From NCBI GenBank assembly GCA_046705265.1, contig JBJKQL010000008.1, positions 1 to 64,000 of the forward strand: a stretch of DNA of 64,000 nt. The letters run 5' to 3'. Positions 33,503 through 42,077 of the stretch are shown in pieces. Position 1 is the first letter of the stretch; the number at the start of each line of letters is the position of its first letter. Source of the stretch: JAJYTL01 sp046705265. GTDB lineage: Bacteria > Pseudomonadota > Alphaproteobacteria > Ferrovibrionales > Ferrovibrionaceae. The notes beneath the pieces were generated by a model, which was not told the origin of the DNA, made no database searches, and saw only the letters and a program-made list of their open reading frames with translations. Both the position numbers and the translations under genes were made by a program.

Positions 33503-34141
33503 TTAAAGATTGGGCTGCGGCGTCACCCGCAGATAGGGCTTGAGCTCCTTGTAGCCCTTGGGGAACAGCCGTTTCACCTCGGCCGGATCGGTGAGCGAGG
33601 GCGCGATGATTACGTCGTCGCCCTGTTTCCAGTTCACCGGCGTCGCCACCCTGTGCTTGTCGGTGAGCTGCAGCGAATCGATGACTCGCAGGATCTCGTT
33701 GAAGTCGCGTCCCGTGCTCGCCGGATATGTGATCGTGAGGCGGATTTTTTTCTGCGGATCAATGACGAAGACCGAGCGGACGGTCAGAGTGTCGTTCGCC
33801 TTGGGGTGAATCATGCCATAAAGGTCCGAGACCTTGCGATCGGCGTCGGCAATGAGCGGGAAGTTCAGCGAGTGACCTTGAGTTTCGGCGATGTCACCGG
33901 CCCATTTCTCATGCGAGTCCAAAGGATCGACGCTGAGCCCGATGACCTTCACGCCACGCTTCTCGAACTCGGGCTTGAGCCGCGCGACGTAGCCGAGTTC
34001 AGTGGTGCAGACGGGGGTGAAATCCTTCGGATGCGAAAACAGAACGCCCCAGCTGTCGCCCAGCCATTCGTGAAAACGGATGCGCCCAAGGGTGCTCTGC
34101 TGCTCGAAATCGGGCGCAATGTCGCCAAGCTGCAATGCCAT
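33503..34141 (-). CDS. Peroxiredoxin, 1-Cys (Prx6) type
   Basis: The 212-residue thiol peroxidase reduces hydrogen peroxide and organic hydroperoxides. The peroxidatic Cys lies in HPKDFTPVCTTELG near residue 45. The Prx6-type C-terminal extension with PVNWKQGDDVIIAP is present. No resolving Cys is evident, so an external thiol is needed. The start at 34141 follows GGAGGAA by about 6 nt; the open frame extends upstream without conservation. Confidence 0.93.
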   Translation of the reverse strand: MALQLGDIAPDFEQQSTLGRIRFHEWLGDSWGVLFSHPKDFTPVCTTELGYVARLKPEFEKRGVKVIGLSVDPLDSHEKWAGDIAETQGHSLNFPLIADADRKVSDLYGMIHPKANDTLTVRSVFVIDPQKKIRLTITYPASTGRDFNEILRVIDSLQLTDKHRVATPVNWKQGDDVIIAPSLTDPAEVKRLFPKGYKELKPYLRVTPQPNL

Positions 34142-34248
34142 CGTGGTTCCTCCATTTTGGCGCCCTGGTGAGGGCGCGATGTCATAGATATAACGCATCC
34201 GAACCTACGGCGGAATATACACACAATTGAATCTGACAAAATATTTTT

Positions 34249-34269
34249 TAACACATAAATATGGTGTTA
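34249..34269. promoter_or_regulatory. Candidate operator in a divergent AT-rich promoter region
   Basis: TAACAC (34249-34254) and GTGTTA (34264-34269) form a perfect palindrome with a 9-nt AT-rich spacer. Nearby are CTGACA (34233-34238) with TAAATA (34256-34261), a possible plus-strand promoter, and TATATT read on the minus strand (34219-34214). A transcription factor bound here could control the peroxiredoxin and the rightward aldolase operon together. Confidence 0.45.
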
Positions 34270-34293
34270 TTTCTCATCGGACTGGAGGACAAG

Positions 34294-34323
34294 ATGGCGA
34301 TTGTCATTAGATTTTTGGCCTAA
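34294..34323 (+). CDS. Possible 9-codon leader peptide
   Basis: A GGAGG (34284-34288) lies 5 nt before an ATG opening a nine-residue frame, MAIVIRFLA, closed by TAA. It lies about 100 nt before the aldolase gene and after a candidate promoter. It could be a translated leader or the relic of a lost gene. No run of a single regulatory codon is present. Confidence 0.3.
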   Translation: MAIVIRFLA

Positions 34324-34419
34324 GCCTGTGCAAACTGGCGCAGCGAAAAAAGGACAATAGCCGCCGCCGCGCGATTGAGACGCGGCCCGGCCGCGGCCGT
34401 GTGAAAGGTGAGGAAAGTG

Positions 34420-35349
34420 ATGAGCGATCAACCGTTTCGGGGTGTTGTGGTTCCGGCGCTGACGCCCTTCACGAAGGACGGCGCGCCAGATCAGCGCCGC
34501 TTCGTCGGCTTCTGCCGGTGGCTGATGCAGGAAGGTGCCGATGGGCTCGCCGTCTTCGGCACCACCAGCGAAGCCAATTCGCTCTCCATGAGTGAGAAGA
34601 TGGAGCTGCTCGACGCCGCAATCGAGGCGGGCATTCCGGCCTCGCGCTTCATGCCGGGCACGGGGGCCTGTGCCCTTCCCGATGCCGTGGCGCTGACCCG
34701 CCACGCCATGGCCAAGGGCTGCGGCGCGGTGCTCATGTTGCCGCCCTTTTATTACAAGGGCGTCAGCGACGAGGGGCTGTTCGCGTTCTACAGCGAGGTG
34801 ATTCAGCGGGTTGGCTCGGCGGCGCTTCGTATTTATCTCTATCATATCCCGCCGGTGTCCCAGGTTCCGATCAGCCTCGATCTTGTTGCCCGTTTGCGCG
34901 ACGCCTATCCGAAAACCGTGGTTGGGCTGAAGGATAGTTCCGGCGACTGGAACAACACCAAGGCCATGCTGGAACGCTTTCCTGGCTTCGGCACGTTTGC
35001 CGGTTCCGAGGTGTTCCTTCTCGATACCCTGCGGGGCGGCGGCGCGGGCTGCATCACCGCCTCGGGCAACGTCAATGTCAGGGATTGCCACAAAGTCTTC
35101 CTCGCCTGCCAGGGCCCCGAGGCCGACGCCTTGCAGGCCAGGGTTGCCGCCGTGCGCAAGGCTATCCAGGCCTATCCGCTGATCCCCGCGCTGAAGAGAA
35201 TGGTCGCCCATTTTCATGACGATGAGGATTTCGCGCGGCTCCGTCCGCCGCTTCAGGCCCTGAACGCCGAGATGTCGAGGAAGTTGATCGCCGATCTCGA
35301 CGCGCTCGGCTTTACTATGTCGCCCCGCACCGAGGCCAAGGCCGCATGA
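34420..35349 (+). CDS. DapA-like class I aldolase (DHDPS/NAL family)
   Basis: The 309-residue (beta/alpha)8 protein has the Schiff-base Lys in VGLKDSSGD, the catalytic Tyr in YLYHIPP, and GTTSEANSLS as the pyruvate-carboxylate loop. The Arg that true dihydrodipicolinate synthase uses for aspartate semialdehyde is missing: the loop reads HIPPVSQVP. It therefore probably cleaves or makes another 2-oxoacid aldol, such as a 2-keto-3-deoxy sugar acid. GAGGA precedes the chosen ATG at 34420. It overlaps the decarboxylase alpha gene by 4 nt, suggesting sequential steps. Confidence 0.85.
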   Translation: MSDQPFRGVVVPALTPFTKDGAPDQRRFVGFCRWLMQEGADGLAVFGTTSEANSLSMSEKMELLDAAIEAGIPASRFMPGTGACALPDAVALTRHAMAKGCGAVLMLPPFYYKGVSDEGLFAFYSEVIQRVGSAALRIYLYHIPPVSQVPISLDLVARLRDAYPKTVVGLKDSSGDWNNTKAMLERFPGFGTFAGSEVFLLDTLRGGGAGCITASGNVNVRDCHKVFLACQGPEADALQARVAAVRKAIQAYPLIPALKRMVAHFHDDEDFARLRPPLQALNAEMSRKLIADLDALGFTMSPRTEAKAA

Positions 35350-35885
35350 GCGAGGCAGCAACGCCGGCCGATTGGCCGGCGGATATTTTTCGCGCCTTCA
35401 AGGCGGCGAATATTCGGATGGTCTCTTATGTTCCGGACGCCGGCCACGCCAAGCTGATCCGCTTGTGCGAGGCCGATCCCGAAATCCGAACCGTGCCGCT
35501 TACCACCGAGGAAGAAGGCATCGGCCTTGCCGCCGGCGCTTGGCTTGGCGGCGAGAGGGCGGTGCTTCTGATGCAATCGAGTGGCGTCGGTAATTGCATC
35601 AATACGCTCTCGCTGCTGGAGAGTTGTCGTCTGCCGTTTCTCATGCTTGTGACACGGCGCGGCGAATGGGCCGAGTTCAATCCTTGGCAGGTGCCGATGG
35701 GCCAGGCGGCGCCGGCCGCGGCCGAACTCATGGGCATGGTGGTTTATCCGCTCGCCGACGCGGCGAGTGCGGGCGAGACGGTGGCCGCGGCGGCGCGACT
35801 GGCCTTCGACGGCGGCACGCCGGTCGCGGTTTTCATCGCGCAGCGGCTGATCGGCGCCAAGAGTTTTACGGAGGACGCGAAGTGA
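35346..35885 (+). CDS. TPP-dependent 2-oxoacid decarboxylase, alpha half (ComD-like)
   Basis: This 179-residue protein is the N-terminal (PYR) half of a thiamine diphosphate enzyme. The cofactor-activating Glu lies in LTTEEEGIGLAAGAWLGG, followed by LLMQSSGVGNCINTL. Split enzymes of this kind include sulfopyruvate decarboxylase ComDE and phosphonopyruvate decarboxylase relatives. It overlaps the aldolase gene and the beta gene by 4 nt each. The substrate cannot be told from sequence. Confidence 0.85.
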   Translation: MSEAATPADWPADIFRAFKAANIRMVSYVPDAGHAKLIRLCEADPEIRTVPLTTEEEGIGLAAGAWLGGERAVLLMQSSGVGNCINTLSLLESCRLPFLMLVTRRGEWAEFNPWQVPMGQAAPAAAELMGMVVYPLADAASAGETVAAAARLAFDGGTPVAVFIAQRLIGAKSFTEDAK

Positions 35886-36490
35886 CGGCGGTAATGGACA
35901 CGGCGACGGCGGCGAAGCTCGACCGCCGGGAGGTGGTGGCGAAGCTGCTCGCCGATCGCGGCGACCTCCTCGTTGTCGCCGGGCTTGGCTCGCCGGTGTG
36001 GGATTGCGCGGCGCAAGGCGACCATCCGCTCAACTTCTACCTCTGGGGCGCCATGGGCAGCGCCATCACCATCGGCCTCGGCCTTGCGCTGGCGCAACCG
36101 AAGCGCCGGGTTCTGGTGATCACCGGCGACGGCGAGATGCTGATGGGGCTTGGCGCGCTGGCGACCGTCGGCGTGCAGAAGCCGGAAAATCTCGCCATCG
36201 TCGTGCTCGACAACGAGCATTATGGCGAGACCGGGATGCAGAAGACCCATACCGCGTTCGGGGTCGATCTTGCCGCCATGGCCAAGGCGGCGGGTTTTTC
36301 TTCGACGCTGATCGCGAGGGATGAAAGCGCCATCGCACGGCTGCGGCAGTTGATCGGCGGTGCGCCGGGGCCAATCCTCGGGCAGGTCAAAATCTCCGCC
36401 GCCCACGCGCCGCTCGTTTTGCCACCACGTGATGGCGCCTATATCAAAAGCCGCTTCCGCGACGCTCTCCTTGGCGCGCCAAATCCTTGA
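35882..36490 (+). CDS. TPP-dependent 2-oxoacid decarboxylase, beta half (ComE-like)
   Basis: The 202-residue protein is the PP half that binds the diphosphate of thiamine diphosphate. The TPP motif starts at ITGDGEMLMG and ends about 27 residues on at LDNEHYGETG. FYLWGAMGSAITIGLGLA is typical of the sulfopyruvate/phosphonopyruvate group. I chose GTG at 35882, which overlaps the alpha stop as GTGA and has GGAGG 7 nt before it; an ATG four codons later is possible. Confidence 0.85.
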   Translation: MTAVMDTATAAKLDRREVVAKLLADRGDLLVVAGLGSPVWDCAAQGDHPLNFYLWGAMGSAITIGLGLALAQPKRRVLVITGDGEMLMGLGALATVGVQKPENLAIVVLDNEHYGETGMQKTHTAFGVDLAAMAKAAGFSSTLIARDESAIARLRQLIGGAPGPILGQVKISAAHAPLVLPPRDGAYIKSRFRDALLGAPNP

Positions 36491-36552
36491 AAAGGGCCGT
36501 TCCGAAGCGGCACAGGCGGGCTTCAGCACGGGGTTGGGATGCTGGCTGTGGG

Positions 36553-36581
36553 TTGACTTCGGTCCGCCTTGCCCCTATACA
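36553..36581 (+). promoter_or_regulatory. Promoter of rpmH-rnpA-yidD-yidC
   Basis: TTGACT (36553-36558) and TATACA (36576-36581) are spaced by exactly 17 nt, about 50 nt before rpmH. This is one of the best sigma-70-type matches in the window. Confidence 0.7.
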
Positions 36582-36631
36582 CCGGGGCCTGCCATGTTCG
36601 GTGGGGCAGGCGGTGAGGACGGAGTGCGGCA

Positions 36632-36766
36632 ATGAAACGGACCTATCAACCTAGCGCTCTCGTGCGCAAGCGCCGGCATGGTTTCCGCTCCCGCATGGCA
36701 ACGGTCGGCGGCCGCAAGGTGATTGCGAGACGGCGCGCGCGCGGCCGCAAGAAGCTCTCGGCCTAG
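36632..36766 (+). CDS. rpmH: Ribosomal protein bL34
   Basis: The 44-residue basic protein reads MKRTYQPSALVRKRRHGFRS at its start and ends ARGRKKLSA, the standard bL34. It belongs to the large ribosomal subunit. It lies 5 nt upstream of rnpA, the near-universal pairing. Confidence 0.98.
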   Translation: MKRTYQPSALVRKRRHGFRSRMATVGGRKVIARRRARGRKKLSA

Positions 36767-36771
36767 GCTCG

Positions 36772-37146
36772 ATGGTCGCCCGTCCCGGGCGCCTTACGCA
36801 GCGGGCGGAATACCTGCGCGTTCGCCGCGCGGGCCGCCGCTTCGCCACGCCGGGATTGGTTCTGCAAGCGGCGCCGGCGCCGGGCCAGGCTGGCTTTCGC
36901 GTCGGTTTCACCGTCAGCCGCCAAGTCGGTAACGCGGTCAGTCGTAACCGGGCCCGTCGGCGTCTCAAGGCGGCGGCGAGGATAGTGTTTCCGCCCCACG
37001 CGGCGAGCGGACTGGATTACGTCGTGATCGGCCGGCAGGGCACCTTAACCCGGCCGTTTCTTCTTCTCGCCGGGGACATGGAGCAAGCGCTGCATCGGCT
37101 TGGCCTCTGGCGCGATCGCGGGCCAGCGGAACGAGGGCGAGAATGA
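36772..37146 (+). CDS. rnpA: Ribonuclease P protein component
   Basis: This 124-residue protein assists the RNase P RNA in maturing tRNA 5' ends. GFTVSRQVGNAVSRNRARRRLK contains the RNR signature. It overlaps yidD by 4 nt. Confidence 0.95.
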   Translation: MVARPGRLTQRAEYLRVRRAGRRFATPGLVLQAAPAPGQAGFRVGFTVSRQVGNAVSRNRARRRLKAAARIVFPPHAASGLDYVVIGRQGTLTRPFLLLAGDMEQALHRLGLWRDRGPAERGRE

Positions 37147-37406
37147 GAATCGTTGCCGTCCTGTTGAATGCGCTTATCACACTCTATCGGGTGATGATTT
37201 CGCCTTGGCTTGGGGTCAACTGCCGCTATCAGCCGACGTGTTCCGTTTATGCTCAGGAGGCGATTCTCCACCATGGGCCGGTCAAGGGCCTGTGGCTTGC
37301 GGGCCGGCGTCTTTCCCGCTGTCATCCCTGGGGTGGCCACGGCTATGATCCCGTACCGCCCGCGACCGTCACCCTGCCGCCAAAGGCTTCCTCCCCTAAG
37401 GTCTGA
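37143..37406 (+). CDS. yidD: Membrane protein insertion efficiency factor YidD
   Basis: The 87-residue protein has a short hydrophobic start and the family core LGVNCRYQPTCSVYAQEAI with conserved Cys, then LSRCHPWGGHGYDPVP. YidD aids YidC-dependent membrane insertion. Its position between rnpA and yidC is conserved. Confidence 0.95.
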   Translation: MRIVAVLLNALITLYRVMISPWLGVNCRYQPTCSVYAQEAILHHGPVKGLWLAGRRLSRCHPWGGHGYDPVPPATVTLPPKASSPKV

Positions 37407-37411
37407 GTTCG

Positions 37412-39172
37412 ATGTCCGAGCAGAAGAATCTGATCATTGCGATCGTCCTTTCGGTCGCCATTCTGTTTGCCTTCCAGTATTTCTTCGGCACGCCGAAGAT
37501 GACCAAGCAGGCAACGGCTCCGACCGCCGCCACGACGGCTTCGACGGAAAACCACACCGGGACGACGCCGGCCGCGAAAAGCGCGACGAGCGCTCATGGC
37601 ACCGGCGGCGCCAGCGCCTCGCGCATCGGCAACGCTTCAGGCCTCGGGCCCCATAACTTGAAGGAAGCGCTTGCCCGTTCGCCGCGGATCAAGATTGAAA
37701 ACGGCACGGTCCGCGGTTCGATTGCGCTCGATGGCGCCCTCATCGACCACCTCGAGCTTCTGGACTATCACCAGACGGTCAGCAAGAAGAGCCCGGTGAT
37801 CACTCTGCTCAGTCCGCCCGGCAGCCCGCATCCTTACTACGCGAGTTTCGGCTGGACCGCCGGCGCCGGCGCCAAAATCCGCTTGCCCGGTCCAGACACC
37901 ACATGGAAGAGCACCGGCGGCGTCCTTTCCCCCGACCATCCAGTGACGCTGACCTGGAATAACGGCCAGGGCCTCGGCTTTGCCATGATCTTTTCCATCG
38001 ACAAGAACTATATGTTCCATATCGAGGAGAAGGTCGAGAACCAGACGGGCCAGCCGGTGACTCTCTATCCTTATGGTCTGATCGCCCGGGACGGTACGCC
38101 AAAAACGCTCGGCTATTACCTTCTGCACGAGGGGCCGCTCGGCGTTTTCAATGGCACCCTTTCCGAGTACAAGTACAAAACTCTGAGAGAAGACGGCAAG
38201 ATCCGGAAGACCAGTACAGGCGGCTGGATCGGCATCACCGGCCATTACTGGCTGGCGGCGCTGATCCCGGATCCGACGTCCCATGTCACAGCCAATTTCC
38301 GCTACGCCGCAGGGGGACCCTACAAGAACCACTATCAGGTGGACTACCTCGGCAGCGCGCTGACGGTGCCGGCGCATGGCACCGGCGCGAGTTCGGCGCG
38401 GTTGTTTGCCGGCGCAAAGGAGGTGCAGCTTCTCAACTATTACGCCAAACACGATCACGTCGAACGCTTCGACCTCGCCATCGACTGGGGCTGGTTCTAT
38501 TTCCTTACCAAGCCGATCTTCTATGCGCTTGATTACCTGAACGCGGTGATCGGCAATTTCGGCCTCGCCATTCTGGCGCTCACCACCCTGATCAAGCTGG
38601 TCTTCTTTCCGCTGGCCCAGAAGTCCTATCGCGCCATGACGGAAATGAAGCGGCTACAGCCCCGGATCGCGGAGATCCGAGAGCAATACGCCGACGACAA
38701 GACAAAAATGAATCAGGCGGTGATGGAGCTTTACAAGCGCGCGAAGGTCAATCCCGCCGCCGGCTGTTTGCCGGTCCTTCTTCAGGTGCCAGTCTTTTTC
38801 GCGCTTTATAAAGTGCTGTTCGTTACTATCGAGATGCGGCACGCGCCGTTCTACGGCTGGATCCATGACCTCTCCGCTCCCGACCCAACCAGCGCCTTCA
38901 ACCTGTTCGGCCTGATTCCGTGGACCCCACCGCATTTTCTCGATATCGGCGCCTGGCCGTTGATGATGGGCGTCAGCATGTTCCTGCAACAGCGCCTGAA
39001 CCCGACCCCGCCGGATCCAGTGCAGGCCAAGCTGTTCCTGCTGATGCCGATCTTTTTCACTTATCTTCTTGCGCATTTTCCGGCCGGCCTCGTGATCTAC
39101 TGGACCTGGAACAATCTGCTTTCGATGACCCAGCAATGGCTGATCATGCGCCAGATGGGGGTCAAGGCGTGA
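37412..39172 (+). CDS. yidC: Membrane protein insertase YidC
   Basis: This 586-residue insertase has an N-terminal membrane helix (residues 5-25), a large periplasmic beta domain (about 85-345) and a C-terminal five-helix core starting FYFLTKPIFYALDYL. It inserts membrane proteins alone or with SecYEG. AAGCLPVLLQVPVFFALYKVLF is a clear family segment. The linker after the first helix is Ala/Thr-rich. Confidence 0.96.
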   Translation: MSEQKNLIIAIVLSVAILFAFQYFFGTPKMTKQATAPTAATTASTENHTGTTPAAKSATSAHGTGGASASRIGNASGLGPHNLKEALARSPRIKIENGTVRGSIALDGALIDHLELLDYHQTVSKKSPVITLLSPPGSPHPYYASFGWTAGAGAKIRLPGPDTTWKSTGGVLSPDHPVTLTWNNGQGLGFAMIFSIDKNYMFHIEEKVENQTGQPVTLYPYGLIARDGTPKTLGYYLLHEGPLGVFNGTLSEYKYKTLREDGKIRKTSTGGWIGITGHYWLAALIPDPTSHVTANFRYAAGGPYKNHYQVDYLGSALTVPAHGTGASSARLFAGAKEVQLLNYYAKHDHVERFDLAIDWGWFYFLTKPIFYALDYLNAVIGNFGLAILALTTLIKLVFFPLAQKSYRAMTEMKRLQPRIAEIREQYADDKTKMNQAVMELYKRAKVNPAAGCLPVLLQVPVFFALYKVLFVTIEMRHAPFYGWIHDLSAPDPTSAFNLFGLIPWTPPHFLDIGAWPLMMGVSMFLQQRLNPTPPDPVQAKLFLLMPIFFTYLLAHFPAGLVIYWTWNNLLSMTQQWLIMRQMGVKA

Positions 39173-39175
39173 GCC

Positions 39176-39814
39176 GTGGAGAAACCCGCGGCTGCTGATC
39201 CCAAGCTCGAGGCGGGACGGGTCCTTTTTGCCGGTGCCTGCGTCTTTGTCGCGAGCATCGCGAGGGTCGAGCAGATACCGGCGGCGGCCTTGCCGGAGGT
39301 CGCGTTCGCTGGCCGCTCCAATGTCGGGAAATCGAGTCTTGTGAACGCACTGACCGGGCGTAAGACGCTGGCCCGTGTTTCCAACACGCCAGGCCGCACG
39401 CGGATGTTGAATTTCTTCCAGCTAGCCGGGCGTCTTTCGCTCGTCGATCTGCCCGGCTATGGCTACGCCCGCGCCTCGAAGCGTGAGATCGAGGCCTGGA
39501 CGGGCTTGGTTTTCGATTACCTCCGCGGCCGACCGGGCCTCGCCCGCGTTCTTCTCTTGATTGACGCGCGTCACGGCCTCAAGGAGACCGATCGCGAAGC
39601 CATGACGTTGATGGATAAGGCGGCTGTCGTTTATCAAGTGGTGTTGACCAAGGCCGATAAAATCAACCAGGCCGAGGCGCTGAAGACGGCCCTCGCGGCC
39701 GAGCTTCGCCGTCGCCCCGCCGCCTATCCCGACATCGCGGTGACCTCGTCCCGCACTGGGGCCGGCGTCGCCGAGCTGCGTGCCGCGCTTGCCGAACTCG
39801 CCCATCCGCGCTGA
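39176..39814 (+). CDS. engB: Ribosome biogenesis GTPase EngB/YihA
   Basis: The 212-residue GTPase has G1 GRSNVGKSSL, G3 DLPGYGYA and G4 TKADK. It works in 50S subunit assembly. Translation appears to start at GTG 39176, 3 nt after the yidC stop; conserved sequence begins around residue 15. Confidence 0.93.
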   Translation: MEKPAAADPKLEAGRVLFAGACVFVASIARVEQIPAAALPEVAFAGRSNVGKSSLVNALTGRKTLARVSNTPGRTRMLNFFQLAGRLSLVDLPGYGYARASKREIEAWTGLVFDYLRGRPGLARVLLLIDARHGLKETDREAMTLMDKAAVVYQVVLTKADKINQAEALKTALAAELRRRPAAYPDIAVTSSRTGAGVAELRAALAELAHPR

Positions 39815-39855
39815 TTCTGGCGAATTCCCGACGATTAGGCTATAAGCCTGTGGCC

Positions 39856-40791
39856 ATGAACGAGACACGCCATACCCCGGCGCCTGAGCTTCTCGCCACC
39901 GCGCGCACGCTTGCGGAGGCGTTGCCCTATATGCGGCGCTTTTCCGGCCAGACCTTCGTCATCAAATATGGCGGGCATGCTATGGGCGAGAGCGAGGCGG
40001 CGCGCTCGTTCGCTCGAGACGTCGTGCTAATCAAGCAGGTCGGCATCAATCCTGTGGTGGTGCATGGCGGCGGGCCGCAGATTGGCGCCATGCTGGAGCG
40101 GTTGAACATCAAGAGCACGTTTCTCGATGGCTTGCGCGTTACCGACCGACCGACCTTGGAGGTCGTGGAGATGGTGCTTTCCGGAGCCATCAACAAAGAG
40201 TTGGTGCGTGCGATCGGCGATGCCGGTGGGCTTGCCATCGGGCTCTCCGGAAAGGATGGGCGGCTGATCGAGGCGCGCAAGCTGCGGCGCACTCAGCGCG
40301 ATCCGGATTCCAATATCGAACGCCTGCTCGATCTCGGCTTCGTTGGCGAACCACACAAGATAAATCCGGAATTGCTTTACGCCCTGCGGGAGACCCGGAC
40401 CATCCCGGTTATCGCACCGGTTGGCTTCGGCGAAGATGGCGAGACCTATAACATCAACGCGGATTCGGTCGCCGGCGCAGTCGCCGGCGCGCTTCGCGCC
40501 GCGAAGCTCGTGCTGCTCACCGACGTCGCCGGCATTCTCGATCGCGATAAGAATCTGATCCCGACCCTAACGGTGAAGGAACTTCGCACATTGCTTGCCG
40601 AAGGCGTGATCAGCGGCGGCATGATCCCGAAAGTCGAGACCTGCCTTTATGCGTTAGAGGTCGGCGTCCAGGCGGTTCATATCCTCGATGGCCGCATTCC
40701 CCATGTGCTGCTACTCGAGCTATTTACCGCGCACGGCGTCGGCACCATGATCCGCAACGAAGGCGTTGCCGATCCCGGCCTTACGAGCTGA
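39856..40791 (+). CDS. argB: Acetylglutamate kinase
   Basis: The second enzyme of arginine biosynthesis phosphorylates N-acetylglutamate. FVIKYGGHAMG binds ATP, VVHGGGPQIGAML follows, and INADSVAGAVAGAL, with GGMIPKVETCLYAL near the end, is typical. A GTG two codons earlier (39850) is an alternative start. The last 11 nt overlap the end of the convergent DUF2336 gene. Confidence 0.95.
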   Translation: MNETRHTPAPELLATARTLAEALPYMRRFSGQTFVIKYGGHAMGESEAARSFARDVVLIKQVGINPVVVHGGGPQIGAMLERLNIKSTFLDGLRVTDRPTLEVVEMVLSGAINKELVRAIGDAGGLAIGLSGKDGRLIEARKLRRTQRDPDSNIERLLDLGFVGEPHKINPELLYALRETRTIPVIAPVGFGEDGETYNINADSVAGAVAGALRAAKLVLLTDVAGILDRDKNLIPTLTVKELRTLLAEGVISGGMIPKVETCLYALEVGVQAVHILDGRIPHVLLLELFTAHGVGTMIRNEGVADPGLTS

Positions 40792-42034
40792 AATAGCTGA
40801 TCTGCCACTCCATTTCCTCCGGGTTCAGCGGATAATCAACCCCGTTGCGGGCGTTCAGAATCGCCTGCGGCGGAATCGAGCCGAGGCGCTGCTGCAGGCG
40901 CATTCCGGTCCGCATCGAGACGCCCGCCTTCCAGGCGAGCGCGGTGATTGCCTTCGGATTGCGCGCCTCGACGATTCGCTGTGCGATCTCGAGCCCGACC
41001 TGCGCCCGGAAGGCAAGGGCATAAACCGCAAAGTCGCGTGCGCCCCGTTCCGCTGCCTCGACGATGCAGTCGTCGTCGAGTGCGCCCTTGGCATGAAGAG
41101 CGGCGACTTCCATCGCGATCACCCTCCAATCTGTGGGTTCACCCGGGGCGCTGAGACGGTTTCGCACCGTGCTTTTTAACTCTTGGGCAAATGCCTCGGG
41201 AAGACGGCGATGCTCGACCAGCAGGTCGACCAGTGACGAGGTGACGAACTGAGCGATGCGCCGCATGGCGCGGATCGAAAGGTCCGAGCGCATCACCAGG
41301 GGCTTGTGCCATGATGCCACCTCGGCCGCGTGCTCGACGATGCGTTCCATGGCCGCCTCGCGGATTTCGGCGCTGGGATTGGCGAGAAGGGTGGCGACCG
41401 CGGGTACCTCGAGCGTTGCGACGATCGCGTCGGTGACCGTGCCCGAGACCGTGGCGCGCCGCGCGATGGCGGAAAGTCCGCCCTCGGCGACGCCCTTGGC
41501 AATGATCTCGACGAGGTCATGGTCGGAAAGAAGCGGCGAATATTCCAGGATTGGTACCGCGACGATGCTTTCGATATCGGTAGCGAGGCGGCGAATGATT
41601 TCTTTCGGCACGTTGGGCGTGTGCTTCAGCTCTTCCGCGAGCAGAGCGCGGACGCGCGGTAGCGTGTCCTTGGCCAGGCGATCGAGTACCTCGATCGCAA
41701 TATCCCGAATCTGAGTGGTCTTGTCGGCATCAAGCCAGGGCATGATGCGCCCGATCTTCCGTGCGAGTTCGCAACGCACCTCGTCGTCGGCATCGCCGGT
41801 AAGAAGAAGGTCGGCCTGGATCGGCGTCGCTGGATTGACGGCGACGGCGCGGCGCACTGCTGGCATCTTGTCGCAGGCAAGATAATAGAGAATTTCCGGG
41901 CTTGCGTCCGGATGCTTGGCGAGCGCGCACCGCACTTCGCCTTCGGTGTCCTGCACGAGATCCCGCTCGACCTCGTAGCTCAGGGCCTTCGGGACCTTTT
42001 TCGCCGCGTGGCGGGATCGCAACAGGCGAAACAC
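40781..42034 (-). CDS. DUF2336 HEAT-repeat protein
   Basis: This 417-residue all-helical protein belongs to DUF2336, an alphaproteobacterial family of unknown function. HEAT-like repeats are visible, for example VRCALAKHPDASPEILYYLA and VRRAVAVNPATPIQADLLL, spaced about 25 residues apart. I chose GTG at 42034 because GGAG precedes it and the conserved part begins there; the longer frame runs into the EAL gene. It lies 43 nt downstream of the EAL gene on the same strand, so the pair is likely co-transcribed. Confidence 0.8.
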   Translation of the reverse strand: MFRLLRSRHAAKKVPKALSYEVERDLVQDTEGEVRCALAKHPDASPEILYYLACDKMPAVRRAVAVNPATPIQADLLLTGDADDEVRCELARKIGRIMPWLDADKTTQIRDIAIEVLDRLAKDTLPRVRALLAEELKHTPNVPKEIIRRLATDIESIVAVPILEYSPLLSDHDLVEIIAKGVAEGGLSAIARRATVSGTVTDAIVATLEVPAVATLLANPSAEIREAAMERIVEHAAEVASWHKPLVMRSDLSIRAMRRIAQFVTSSLVDLLVEHRRLPEAFAQELKSTVRNRLSAPGEPTDWRVIAMEVAALHAKGALDDDCIVEAAERGARDFAVYALAFRAQVGLEIAQRIVEARNPKAITALAWKAGVSMRTGMRLQQRLGSIPPQAILNARNGVDYPLNPEEMEWQISYFSS

Positions 42035-42077
42035 GGACTTTCTCCCCCAGCCGGTGAAGTCAGATCGCCTGCGGCGG

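Noticed and set aside
34420..35349. Dihydrodipicolinate synthase (dapA) for lysine synthesis
   Set aside because: The substrate-binding Arg loop is missing and the gene is coupled to decarboxylase subunits rather than to the dap cluster.
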